Shown one piece after another: positions 51,131 through 62,905 of a stretch of DNA of 64,000 nt. The notes below the pieces were generated by a model, which saw only the letters and a program-made list of their open reading frames with translations, searched no databases and was not told where the DNA came from. The translations under genes and the position numbers were made by a program. The stretch's first letter is position 1, and the number at the start of each line of letters is the position of its first letter. The stretch comes from Acanthochromis polyacanthus (taxonomy: Eukaryota; Chordata; Actinopteri; Pomacentridae), in the NCBI RefSeq assembly GCF_021347895.1, contig NC_067115.1:11556064-11620063 (forward strand), written 5' to 3'.

Positions 51131-52439
51131 AGCCAGGAGGGTTTGATTGATGGGCTGCAGACAGGGCCTGCCGTTCTCTAGAGCAGAACCACTTCAGCAC
51201 TGGACACCCGCCAGATACTGCAGCCCTGGAGAACCCCGTGCGTGTAGATGTGTGTACGTGTGTGTGCAGTTCTGCAGCTGTGTATTCCAAATGACTGAAT
51301 GTGTGTGTCTTTGTATGTGCACATAGGCCAATGCGAAGCTCTTTTGTTACAATCTGATGAAGCAGATACTCACTGTGAGAGCTACAGAAACAGGTGAGGG
51401 CGACGACAGCAATTTTAACATTCTGCCTGTGTGCTCCTCTGCATACATACGTGTCTGCTATGTGTCCGTGCATATCGTGGTGGAATGTCAAATCATGTTT
51501 GCACTGTATATGTCAAAACATAAATGCATGTGCATTTATACAAAAGTGTCCAGCTGCATGCCTAAAGTGCATATGTATGTTATTGTGCAGGTGTATTCTC
51601 AAGGTAGTACTTGTCAGTGTTTTTTTTTTAAAGCCCTAACGCTATTGTAAGGCAGTCATCCCATCTTGTGGTTTGGCCAGTCTCAGTAGGAAGCCGATAG
51701 GACAAACCTTGATTAGGTGCTTGCAATCAAAAAAGAAAGGAAACAAATCAAAGTTTGGAAATCCATATCAGCTCAGGCAGTGTTGGTCTCATTCTCATTT
51801 TGGACGCCGTAAACTTAAAGTAATTACAATGATGACAAGCAGAATATCCACATAAAATATAAACACAGTTAAATGAACCAGCACAGAAAACAACATCATT
51901 ATGTGTGTCGTATTTTAATTGAAACCAGCTGCAGTATTGCCATAAACATCAGAACAATCGTCCATGTCAAAGAGTTCAGCTACAAGAACTACCTCCAGCA
52001 GTGACCACCTTACTGTCACTTACTGTTCCGGAGTATGTAGAACTGAATCCAATGGTTGCCAAACTGTGCATTTAGTTTCTGTGTAGAATTGTGGATGTCA
52101 CGTGACGTGTTGCAATTTGTTAACTTTGATTGGCTACTCCCTTATATTCACCTCAAGAGCTGTTCAAGTCTGTCATTGCTATAAAAGAAAACGAATCCCC
52201 ACAATTTGATGTTAACAATTACGCGTATTCTATCAGGGCAGTCGCCTTGGCTGCAGCAGTTTTTATTTTATGATTTTACATAACAAATGATGCATGTGGT
52301 GGAAGCAAGCCTTTACATTTACTACAGATTTTAATAAGAGCACTTGTACCCCTATTTATTGATGCAATTATACAATAGCAGAGCATGTTAGCAGGGTGCA
52401 ATGCATAACATCATGCAGCTTCTCATGTAAGGGCAAGAT
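51131..52439. other. No gene or recognised repeat seen
   Basis: TG-rich patch at 51236-51320, then AT-rich DNA. No convincing frame. Confidence 0.5.
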
Positions 52440-53275
52440 TAAGTCAAAAATGTGATGTCAGGGACGTTGACAGGGGTATTAATCTTTGTAGCAATCTAGA
52501 GTTTACTGAAAAAAAACTTTCAATTCTGTGGCAGAGGAACTTTGAATAATGGCTAGGCTGGTTGGAGCAGACACAAAGGCTACACTAAATCAGAAAACCA
52601 TTCTTTCTAAGTGTGGTAAGTTTAAAAAAAAAAAAAAAAGCATCTCCACAGTTAGAACGCACCTTGAGGTGGATGGGCTGCAACAGCGGAAGATCACATC
52701 AAGTTTTACACTTGTCAGCCAAGAACAGAAGTCCGAGGCTGCAGTGGCCACTGGCTCACCAAAACTAGCTGGTTGAAGACTGGGAGAAAACATAGCCTTG
52801 TCTGATGAATCTTCATTTCTGCTGAGGCTGCAGATGGTAGACTCAACAATTTGGCATCAACAGCATGAATACATAGACCCAACCTGCCTTGCGTTAACAG
52901 TCCAGGCTGGTGGTGTAATGGTGTGAGAAATGTTTTCTTGGCACACTTTGAGCCCCTTTAATACCAATCAATGCCACAGTCTATCTGAGTACATTTCCAT
53001 TCTTTTATTGCGACACTTATCATCCTCTAATGGCTGCTTCCAGTATGATAATGTACCGAGTCACAGCGCAAAAGTCATCTCAAACTGGTTTTATGAAAAT
53101 GACATCCGCAGAAATTACGTGATGCAATCACATCAATATGTAACAGAATCTCAAAGGATTGTTTCTGAGATCTTGTGGAATATATGCCTTGAAGGATTGA
53201 GGCTGTTTTGACAGCAGAGGGAGGCTCTACCCAGCATAGGCATAGTGTTCCTTAAAAAGTGCTCTGCGAGTTCAC
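52440..53275 (+). pseudogene. Tc1-like transposon relic, broken
   Basis: Segments in transposase order are RTHLEVDGLQQRK, then LVSQEQKS, then ALSDESSFLLRLQMVDS (catalytic-Asp WSDES motif). After these come HQQHEYIDPTCLALTVQAGGVMVWEMFSWHT, split over frames, then NGCFQYDNVPSHSAKVISNWFYEND (catalytic Asp in YDN). The DPLNPIE block is deleted and frames shift after VIQSH. The 3' end reads 'agtgttccttaaaaagtgct', like this family's inverted-repeat end. A poly-A run at 52623-52639 interrupts the N-terminal part. The element is inactive and of a family distinct from those at 37.8 and 40.9 kb. Confidence 0.82.
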
Positions 53276-53469
53276 ATGCAGTACACTTCCAAAAGAAATG
53301 TTGGCTTTTTACCATCAAGTATGACTCTCTTTACCAACAAGAGACCATTATCTCTTTTTATACTGGGGCCTTATTTCATAAAAGTGGGATTTAAAACCAC
53401 AAATTGTGGTTTAGTATGAGCTTCTCTACATCCCCACTCTCCTTGTTCAACCTTTGGATGTGACATCTA
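53276..53469. other. Short unassigned spacer
   Basis: A small 'aaaccacaaattgtggttta' inverted repeat lies at 53393-53412; otherwise unremarkable. Confidence 0.5.
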
Positions 53470-53640
53470 TCTCAGAATCAGAATAACTTAAATAATCCCC
53501 ACAGGGAAATTGCTTTGTAAAGTTGCTCAAATATGTCGAAGTTGTAAAATTATGCAAGAAACCAAGAACTATAAGAGAAGAATGTAAGAAAGCACTGAGG
53601 TGTATAGTCTTAAGTCTCACAGTAACAAAGTGGGCGATAT
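53470..53640. repeat. Dispersed repeat ('aataatccccacagggaaatt')
   Basis: Contains 'tcagaatcagaataactt' then 'aataatccccacagggaaat', 'tgctttgtaaagttgctca' and a Lys/Arg-codon-like tail. This is the 5' signature of a very common fish repeat ('tttattaatccccaagggg'). The copy is diverged and the full boundaries are unclear. Confidence 0.5.
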
Positions 53641-55924
53641 CATTGCCGGGTTAGTAGGGGGGTCTGGGGTGTAAATAACAACCAGATGACATGTGACAAT
53701 CGTTATGTCTTGGCCTCAGAAACATTCCTTCACAGCAATGTGACCAGACTGTCACCATTTGGTAATAAAAATTCCAAAAGCTTTTCCTTCTTTCTTGACC
53801 AGTCTTGAAATGTGTTTCTGTCTGCTCAAACCATCTGAAAATGTAGCAATAATGATGATGGGATTCAGAATATTTGTATGTAGCCAATTCACACTCATGA
53901 AAGTCCTGTCGTCCTCATGGACTTTGCCGCTGTACGAGACCCTCTCGGAAACCCTGACACCTAAACTTGGCCGCCATATATTTACTACACAGTAAGGTAT
54001 TGGTTAACATGCAGATTTAATACAGAAAAACACTCAAAGACGCTATTGTTCTCATGCTTACAGCCAGTTACATTATCATAAAACAGTAATCTTAGTCCCA
54101 CAATAACCAGCCGTGTTCAAACCAGACTTCAACTTGTGCTTAATATCACTTATGTCACATTGACATTGCATACAGAATATGACTACTCAGTCATGATTGC
54201 TGCACAAAATGTGACTTTTCTGTGTACAGGATGTTGGTTGCTGCAACTAAGGAGTTCTGTTTACTGACTAGATACTGCTGAGGCATGGTTTAATTTGTGG
54301 TTTCACATGCAGTATTCTTTTTTGAAATTTTGAAAATTACCATGAACATAAAACTTTAACCTCATCATTTGCAAATAAAAGTGAATCCTGATTGTCAAAG
54401 TACTGTTACCACTAACTTGTACAACTTTTTTTTTGGTTAAAGCTGTCATTAGGTTGATTTTGTCTGCAGGAACTTCTATTATTTGCAGGCCAGCTCAAAA
54501 TGTTGTCCATGTCCAGGGTGCAAGAACCATCCCTGTAGAACTGTTTTCAGTAAGAATTAAAGTACATAATGAGACTTTGAAACACTGCTGTGCAAGCCTT
54601 GTTTCAAATTAGTTAAACTCGACCAAGACAAATGCTGATTAGTTAAATTAGAAGAGGACGAATGCCTTTTCACTGCTCTCTTGATGTCCTCGTCAAATAG
54701 TCGCAATCTCTCCGAAAACATCCACCATCTTTGTTGACATCACATGTAAGACTGTCAGATCTTGAACCACCATGAAGACAGAAAGCCTGAAAGGGCAGAT
54801 TGCAGGACTGTTTCTCTGAACATTTGCACCGCCCTGCACCTGCCCCGAGTTTCTGCCATGGAAAGTGGCCTGATCTAATTCTGCATATGAGACCAGTTGG
54901 GCAAGCTGGGTCTCAGCACCAATTTTTTTTAAAAAAAAAGCCTCGGGTGCAGTTTATTTGTGGTGTGAGAGCAAAACTGACCAACCACAGGATTTTGAGG
55001 ATAGATGATCTGTACCTGTAGATTTGAGACAAAACCGTAAAATCATCAGACGTGTAAATAATCGACCAGTCTTAATATGCCACCACCTTTTCCAGTTTTA
55101 ACTAGCAATATTTATTATGACATATCACACAACCTAGCAATAACACTAAATATCCAATTATTTCACAAAATCATGGATCTCATTAAAACAAGTTCTTACT
55201 TGAACAGCGTATAGACATTTCTTATTACATGCCAACTTATCATGTTAAAGAACTTTGTTTTAATGAGATAACCTGGTGTGTGGCTATAGGAAGAAATGTT
55301 TTAACGAGAAACTTTGATCTTGTGTAATGAGGCGAAAGTTTAGTGGATTTTTTTTTAAATAAATAAAACTAAATTGGCAAGCAGGAAAAATGACAAACTT
55401 ATGTCATAACAATGTGGACAATATCTTTCACTATGAAAAGAAAATGTGGTATCCTATCTTTTAGCGAGAAGTCGAGCAAATATTGTATCAATGGGGCAAC
55501 AGTGCTTTGTGATGGCTGATGAAGAAACTGTCAGGCAAGCAAATCTTCTAATCTGTATACACGTCAAGATAACAAGTTGGATTTTGTAACATATTTCACA
55601 TGAGGGTCAATGCATGAATGCCAGGATTTCTGGCAGTGTTGCGTTTGTGTCCTACTTTATGTATTTTTAGGAGTTTCTCATGAATAAGTTCAGTTTTAAT
55701 CAAGTTGGACTTTTCATTAGTGACACTTGTCATCAGTTATTTGTTTGCATGATCTTTGGGAACTCATAAGCTGTCAATAAATGATTCCCCTCTCAGTTCA
55801 TATTTGGGCTGTGACTTTATGTTTGAAATTTGAACTACCAACGAAACGTGTTATCACTCAACCTGTGCTTGAACTCAACATTTTGATTGCCTTTTCCTTG
55901 TACTCCATAAGCCTATATTTGTTT
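53641..55924. other. No gene or recognised repeat seen
   Basis: AT-rich DNA with short frames only; an A/T hairpin-like run at 54922-54938. Confidence 0.5.
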
Positions 55925-56128
55925 ACTTTTTTGTTATTAATATTTTTTGGGCCTTTTTGTCTTTAATAGATAGAGGCAGTGAAGAGGCAGACGGGAAAGT
56001 AGGAAGAAGAAGGTGGGGGAGACATGCAGTAAAGGGCCGTGAGTGGGAATTGAACCTAGACTGCTGCATCAGGGACTAGCCACTGTTAATGGGTCGCCCA
56101 CTCAACCAGTTGAGCTGTCAGGGCACCC
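55925..56128 (-). repeat. tRNA-like SINE (antisense)
   Basis: The plus strand reads 'aggcagtgaagaggcag', 'gagacatgcagtaaagggcc', 'gggaattgaacctagactgc', 'gtcgcccactcaaccagttg' and 'agctgtcagggcaccc'. Reversed, the A-box-like 'agctcaactggttgag' and B-box-like 'aggttcaattccc' are spaced as in a tRNA-derived Pol III promoter. This is a common teleost SINE pattern. A related copy lies at 62512-62612. Confidence 0.72.
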
Positions 56129-57354
56129 AATATTTGTTTACATTTTACAAAATAAAGTATACTGACTTTGCTTTGAGTTCCTTTCTAAATATGCATCACT
56201 GGATGTACCAACAGGAATTACTGACTCACTTTCACACTGAAGAGTCTCAGAAAGTGTTCAAATCCCTGCTCTTTTCCAAGCAGGGAATTGCACTGTGTCT
56301 TGCAATATATTGTGGATGTATTTAAACCATTTTGCATTCAGTATTATTGATCTTGTGGAATTACGAAGCCCCTGAAGTGAGAAAGGAGAGAAAAAACAAC
56401 ATATTGACTGAGACAATACATTTGTAAGCATGAATTACTTAACCCATATGCATATATTAATTCTCTCTCAATTTAAAGTTTGAATGCATTTCTTCCTGTT
56501 CTCAATTTAACATATTGTATTCCGTTCATTCACTTAATTCAGATGAGCCCAAATGACATGAAGTTAGCTAATTGTTAGTAAAAGTGAAGTAAATCTGTTG
56601 TTTATATCAGCTGTTAAAAGTAAAAACTAAAAAGCATCGGTGTATTTACTTCTCCTTTGGTGTGATCAGTTGAACTGTCACTCTCCAACACATACGCACC
56701 CTTGCAAACTGATATGTTTAGTCTTATTCTCCTTTCATACAGGAGCAACATCCTCTCTCAAAGTCTCTTCTTAAATAATTCTCCCGCCCTTCTAATGTTT
56801 TACAGATATTATGCATGTTTAACAAGCCTGTAACCATTAAAACGTGTCACCTCTTTGTATTTGAGCTGTTAAGGAGCAGAAATCACAAGCTGCTGTAAAC
56901 AGCTTAGTGAATTTGATAGGAGAAGATGTTTAATCAAAGAATACCCAGTGAATAAAATAGCCGATTTGATTAACATAAAGATAAGTAGTGCTTTCTCTTT
57001 TGATCTGTTCTTCTCCTTGAAAAAAACACCCTGTTAAAATTTGAAGAAAAAAAAAAGAGGCCTAATGGGAATTTCAGTGCTTTTGTATTTTGATCAAAAT
57101 GAAGGTTGTTAATGTGTAGCAATAGCAAATGAGAGAGAAAAAGAGAGATGGGAGAGAGTTGAGAAAAAAGGAAAAGTGCCCTTTCATAGAAAGCGAAATT
57201 AAAATTTTAAGCGCCGCTAAATGCATTTCTGTGCCCACCCGTCGCGCAGGCATTTCTGAAAGTAATTATGCCCTGACCCTCGATGAACTATGTTTAAACC
57301 TTTCCTTTTATTCCATCTTGTTTCATTTCTACATCACTCCACCCTCCCACCCCT
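56129..57354. other. No gene or recognised repeat seen
   Basis: AT-rich DNA; 57160-57300 is low-repeat and more GC-balanced. No convincing frame. Confidence 0.45.
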
Positions 57355-57397
57355 TCACCACCACCACCACCACCACCAACCCAACCTTTACCTTCTT

Positions 57398-57435
<38 letters not shown>
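57355..57435. repeat. (CAC)n and (TC)n microsatellites
   Basis: A (CAC)n run at about 57355-57378, a 24-bp spacer, then a (TC)n run at about 57402-57434. Frames spanning them read poly-His or poly-(Ser-Leu) and are artefacts. Confidence 0.9.
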
Positions 57436-57438
<3 letters not shown>

Positions 57439-59518
57439 CTTCTGGCAGAGGTCACTCACGAAGACAACTTCATTTTTATTCATATGCTCATTCATGTGAA
57501 GAGCTCTCTGAATCCATTTCGTGGAAATTGCGGCTTTTGTGTTTTGGTAATTACTCAGGCAAACACAAATGACAACAGTACTCTCGCAACCGTTGTTAAA
57601 GTAACTCTGTGGTAATGAGCCAGTTTTCTGGGTGAGGAAAAGGGAGAAAGAGGATCTTCGGAGCAGACAACAGGACTGAATGCTTAGCCACTTTACGGAA
57701 TAAGAACGAAAACACAAACAACAAAACAAAAAGAATAAAAAAAACAGGCAGTATGACTCTACAGCACATTAACACGTCAGTGCTGGGTTTACACGATTAG
57801 CAGTCAATTTGCTTAAACAGACTTTTATGGCAGGGGTAAGAGGTTAACTCTCATCATTCATGCCGGGGCATACACTGTGGCATTTATTGCTGCAAATTAG
57901 TTTTTAAAGATTAATAAAATATATTCAAAAGCGATAATGCATGCTTGGAGGTGAATGGCCACTGTCAGCCACCATTATGTCATTATGAAGAGATGTTTAC
58001 GGGCAAATTATAAATGATGCTGGTCCACATGAGGCAGAAAAATTAACTCCTTCATATGTCGCAGGGTGGTTGGTTGTCTTCTAAGGCCACAGTTTTCATT
58101 GTTGAATAATCTGTTAATGGTATTTCATTTTTCTTTTGATGAATTAGCTGTTGATCGTTAAAATTACCACAATGTCCTTAGAGCCAAAGGTGATGTCTTT
58201 ATGTCTTTAAATCACTTGAACTTTCCAATAAACTGTACTCAACCCAAAGGCATTCAATCTGTATCGTTAAAAGATGGCGAAAATTAGCAAAAGACTGCAC
58301 ATTTTGGAAGCATGAGCCTGATATTTATGTGGAAGCAGGATTTAAAGCGCCTGAAAACTTTTACTAAATCTTCTGTACTGCACGACGCTACTTTTTGTAA
58401 GTAAAAGTTTTTTCTAATATTCCGTGTAAGCTGCTATTGATGAAGAAAATCAAAAGCTCGAAAACATCAACTAAATGGGCCTGCAGGTGAGACTGTTCAG
58501 CTAACTGGTTTCCCATTGCCAAAAAAAGAACTGAACCTGGCAACTTGGTTTCCAGGTAAAGTATTTGTCTGTAATAACAGGTTCCTTCAGCTATGCAGGT
58601 TTGCTCGACGGTGGCCTGGCAACAAAGCAAGCAGCCGCGTAACTGTCATCAGAGTTTAGACTAAATGCTGCCTGACAGAGAGCCTTTATGCGGTCTTTGA
58701 ATTTAAAAATACTTCATGGAAATCAATGATTCATTTTCAGTCACAAAAAGTATGAACAGCCTAACCATTTCAGCTCAATATAAAAGAATAAATGTGAAAA
58801 CAAGTAAAAGTGAAAGCATACCTTTGACAAATACGTCTGTTTTACTTTAATAAAAAGCTTCTCGATCTCTCACAAAATACCTCGGGGAAGGTTTAATGTT
58901 AAAAATGTAAATGTCAGAACCTACATATCACCGGTAGTGACGGGTTATCGCCGGTTGAGTTATCAATCTGTCAATCGAAGCAGGCTCCCAGTGACCTTCT
59001 CTCTCGCTCTCTCTCTTTTTCTTTCTTTTTTTTTTTTTGAGGATGACAAGTTCAGCCTAATGTGCTTTCATCCCAGATGAGAGGATGGATGATGATAGAG
59101 AGATGGGGAGAGAGACATGAGGCGGAGGAGGAGGATGTGACAATATTTATGGTGTCATGAAAGGTAATTATATAGCCTTACATTTACCAGCCTGAGCTAA
59201 TGATGTCACAACCACCCAATAAAGACACCGTGTTAAAGGATCAGCCCCCATAATTCACCCAAAAGCACTGATGAAGACTGGAAATTAAAATAATAATAAT
59301 CATAAGAACAAATAATGCTTGGGAATACCCATTCAGGCAGCAGCTACCTAAGATCAAACAGTTATATTAGCTTCAGTGAAATACAACCAATCATTTTAGA
59401 TATTTCCAGCTAAACATATTTTATTTTCTAATCAATATAGAAGTTCACATCAAGGAATGAGGGTGAAGAGAACCACAGGGAAATGTGATGAGAAAGTGGC
59501 TGCACAGAAATAGGGAAA
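57436..59518. other. Low-repeat DNA, candidate conserved noncoding elements
   Basis: Few recognisable repeats apart from a CT/T run at 58998-59038. 57830-58140 and 59040-59290 are balanced in composition and rich in TAAT/ATTA cores ('gaattagctg', 'aaaggtaattatatag', 'gagctaatgatgtca'). No coding frame is seen. Conservation cannot be tested here. Confidence 0.3.
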
Positions 59519-59543
59519 TGAAATAATAATAATAATAATAATA
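59519..59543. repeat. (AAT)n microsatellite, about 25 bp
   Basis: Eight tandem AAT units. Confidence 0.9.
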
Positions 59544-60539
59544 AAAACGTATGATAGATTCAAAAAACTGCACAAAGAGGACAAAAGCAGAAAGAAAGGC
59601 AAAGGATAGGGGAGGCTATTGGTAACTCTAAACCCACCAATCCCATCCTGCAGATTTATTATAGGAAAGGCAGGCTTGTTACAGGCTCCTGTGCTTCTTG
59701 CTTTACAGAGCAAATAAAAGGCAGACATAATTAAGACTACCAAAGGTATAAATCTTGTATGTGAATGGCCCATTGCACACATCGACCGCACAAGTAATTT
59801 ACATGGCCCTTTGAGAATTCGCCTTGGAGTTTTCTCTGACACTCACGAAAGTAGTGGTGAGAGAGAGAGTTAAGTAGAAAAAAGAAAAAAAAAAAAAAGC
59901 TGGGATAGATTCTTCTGCACTTTGCAGGGTACGTTTCAAAGCAGGATGCCAGAGATTGCACATGTTTTCGTGAACATTTCAATGATTTTGGTCCAAGGTT
60001 ACATGATATGTTGGTACAGATCATTATTAACCATTATGCTGTTTGTTCTGAAGGGAAAAAAAACGCTACAGTGGAAAGAGTAGATGTGGCAGTGTGGTTT
60101 ACTGCATCTTGTAAAATCTGCTTTAAGAGATCTGAAATCCAGTCAGGAGTGTTACACTAAGTATATAAAGTTGTTTTAGTGTGCTGCCGTGTAAATTAAT
60201 ATCCTCCCCACTCATCTTGTTTTGTGAATTGGCAAACCTTGTTCTCATTATTTTAAATCAGACTCATGTCAACCTGTACCTTATGATGATATTGCGAGAA
60301 AATATAAAAGAAAATGAGACGCACACACCTGAAGCATCTTCATATAAGTGAATTTCCACCCACATTGTTTAAAGCATATTTTTCACTGTGGAAAAATAAA
60401 AATGCTCATCGTAAAGTGCTTGGATTATTCAGTGATGAGACTGCAACTTTGCTAGAATTAATACCTAAAATTTCACTTTGAAAAATGTGACTTTAAAAGG
60501 AAATGTCAGATAAAAAGGTAGAATACCATAAAATCCCAA
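59544..60539. other. No gene or recognised repeat seen
   Basis: AT-rich DNA with A-runs at 59879-59898 and 60056-60063. Minus-strand frames here (59450-60024) are Phe/Ser/Leu-rich chance frames. Confidence 0.5.
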
Positions 60540-62395
60540 AACTGCGAAAAGTGAGAATAACAGCAAATATCTGTAAAATAATGAGATTTTAATTTAATGA
60601 ATATTTGTAAAACGATTGAATTACTAAAAGGAAGCAAAAAAAACAGCTTTTGATGTGGACAATATATACAGCTTTGGCCTGTTTTTTTTTTTTTTTTTGT
60701 TCTTTGTTTTTTACAGTCAACATGTAATAATTAGAAAAAAATATGTGAAAGAAAAAAGAGCAAAAAAACAGAAAAAACAACACTACAATACTGTACTATT
60801 CAAAAACTGTCACAGCTGTAAGAAGTACTGATATTCTTGAGCTGATTTAAATGCAGTAAATGTCAATATGTGTAATTTTATAATCACACTGTAAAGTAAT
60901 GAATTACTATAAAATACAAAAATAATACAGATTTTTGATATGTAAATGAATACCCTTTATTCTGTGGTTTTATGACGAGATTTCCTGCAATCTAATAAAA
61001 CTGGGAAAATCTCGAAAATAACTATTAAAAAATGCTTTACCATGTTTCTGTTCTTATTTTGCAAAAGTGTTCTTTCATAAAACAGCAAATCTCTGGACTT
61101 TATTTATGATTTTTACCTGTTTTTTAAGGTCAACCTGTGAATTAATCCTTTTTTTCTGTGATTTTGCCAGTTATTCTCTGTGATGTAAGAAAACGGAGTA
61201 AATTTAAAAAAAAAACAGTTAATTTTTAAAAATATATTTTTTAAAATATCCCTTTTTTCACAGTGCAAGTTTACAACTTACTTTTGGAGCTTTGACTCCA
61301 GCAAGAGGATAGATGGTGCTCACAAGCTCTGGGTGCTGCCGTTTGGTCGGCCTTTAGAGAGGAGGACATGATGAGCCTGTTTCAGCTAAAAACTCGACTC
61401 TAGGGCAACATAATAGGCAGCATGAGATAAATAAGTAATTTTTGACTGTGAATCATGCAAAGCCACTGTACTAGAGTCCCAATATAGAAATATAAGGCTG
61501 GAAATAATGATATAATAATATGGTTATATGTCTCATTTAAGTGTTTCTTTTATCATTTTTACTTAAAAGCTGAACTTTAATACTGCGTCCAATTTACACA
61601 TTAAATTAAAGATTGCAACTAAAATTCAGTCAGCATAAAACACCTTGTAATCATGGTACTAAGGAGTTTCCCAGTTAGACTTCTGAACTGCACTTTACGT
61701 CAATTCATTGCATTTTTTCATTCTACTCGGGATGAAAAAGTAAAATGTAAAAATAAACACAGATTGTTCTTCCTCTTCATCACAGTTAAAGTTTATTTGG
61801 TAATTGCACCAAGCCAACTCTGTCAGCTATACAGACATTCTGTTGAATTGTATACATCACTAACAGGGAAGTTTAAACACTACACAAAGAAGAGCACATG
61901 CACATTAAAATGCTCTTTGTTGTTAAAACATGCTCTTCTAAAATAATACTTCTAAAATAATTTCTATTTCAAAAGACATTTTTTTAAAAGTACAAATAAA
62001 TAAATGAAGAGCAAATGTCTGTAAAATAATGATATTTTTAGCTGATTCAAATACAATAAACAATGTAATTTTTTGGTCACAAATGAATGACTGAAAAAAG
62101 ACAAAAGATACCAATTTTTGATAGAGACATCATGTACAGTTTTGTTGTGTGTTTCTTTAGATCAACATCTAATTAAAATATTTATTGTATTTTACTGGTC
62201 TATAATTAAACAAAACATTATTTTTGGCTAATTTAAATGCACTAAATTAGCCAAATGGTCACACATTGTAAAGGAACAAACTAACAAACTATTATATGTA
62301 AAAATGCAGATTGCTGATTTTTTTTCTTTCTTTATTTGGTTAACATGTAAACTTTTTTTTCTGTGATTTTGTGTCTCTGCTTATGGCCTATTCTA
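60540..62395. repeat. Diverged tandem array of an unclassified AT-rich unit
   Basis: The motif 'ttttttacagtcaacatgta' at about 60707 recurs in diverged form at 61120 ('aaggtcaacctgtgaatta'), 62155 ('agatcaacatctaattaaa') and 62333 ('tttggttaacatgtaaac'). Other shared blocks are 'acagcaaatatctgtaaaa' (60562; 61081 and 62010 in altered form), 'gctgatttaaatgcagtaaa' (60841; 62041; 62226) and 'ctttttttctgtgattttg' (61147; 62352). The order is similar in each unit, with spacing of about 180 bp to over 1 kb, so the units are diverged and interrupted. No protein coding was seen. Confidence 0.6.
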
Positions 62396-62463
62396 CACTG
62401 AACAGACCATAAGCAGAAAAAATGGCATTTGTGAATACATATTTCTCTCTGCTAAATTAACTA
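62396..62463. other. Short unassigned spacer
   Basis: Contains 'taagcagaaaaaatggcat'. No recognised content. Confidence 0.5.
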
Positions 62464-62511
62464 GGAAAGCACTCAGAGAGTGCAGACCTCCGCCTCAATG
62501 AGGAAAACAGG

Positions 62512-62612
62512 AAACCCATGCAGTAAAGGATCAGGAGCTGGAATTGAACCTGCATCTCTGACACAGTTCTGTTTACGAATCACCTTCTTAACCAGTTGAG
62601 CTATCTGGACAC
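62512..62612 (-). repeat. tRNA-like segment inserted in repeat A
   Basis: Plus-strand 'catgcagtaaaggatcagg', 'tggaattgaacctgcatctc' and 'aaccagttgagctatctgg' match the antisense tRNA-like SINE at 55925-56128 in order and spacing. Reversed, it has A-box-like and B-box-like (ggttcaattcc) motifs. Confidence 0.65.
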
Positions 62613-62828
62613 TTTGCTCCAATTTGTTGGACGACATACTAACCTACAATGTTTTTGTCATATTTTGGACCACATACTAAAACATACTAAAAAATTCAAA
62701 AGTGATCCAGAATCCAGGATCATTTCCGGATTGCCACCAAAATTAAATCAGCTCTTCCTCTTACCATAGTCTACATCCCCTCAAAATTTCATCTGAATCT
62801 GCCCAGGCGTTTTTGAATTATCTTGCTA

Positions 62829-62858
62829 ACAGACAGACAGACAGACAGACAGACAGAC
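62829..62858. repeat. (ACAG)n microsatellite, about 30 bp
   Basis: Seven tandem ACAG units at the 3' end of dispersed repeat A, longer than the three units in the copy at 16284. Confidence 0.9.
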
Positions 62859-62905
62859 GGACACACAAACGCCGGGTGTCACATAACCTCCTTGACGGAG
62901 GTAAT

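Larger units (their letters stand above)
62464..62905 (+). repeat. Dispersed repeat A, second copy, with internal insertion
   Basis: Opens with 'actcagagagtgcagacctc' and closes with 'cctcaaaatttcatctgaat', 'ttgctaacagacagac' and 'tcacataacctccttgacgg', as in the copy at 15956-16315. A tRNA-like segment interrupts it at 62512-62612, and a GACA run (62829-62858) is part of its tail. The opening 'cctccgcctcaatgagg' and the closing 'cctccttgacggagg' can each form short hairpins. Confidence 0.72.

Noticed and set aside
55925..56128. Functional tRNA gene
   Set aside because: A- and B-box-like motifs are present but there is no intact cloverleaf or anticodon arm; the unit fits a SINE.
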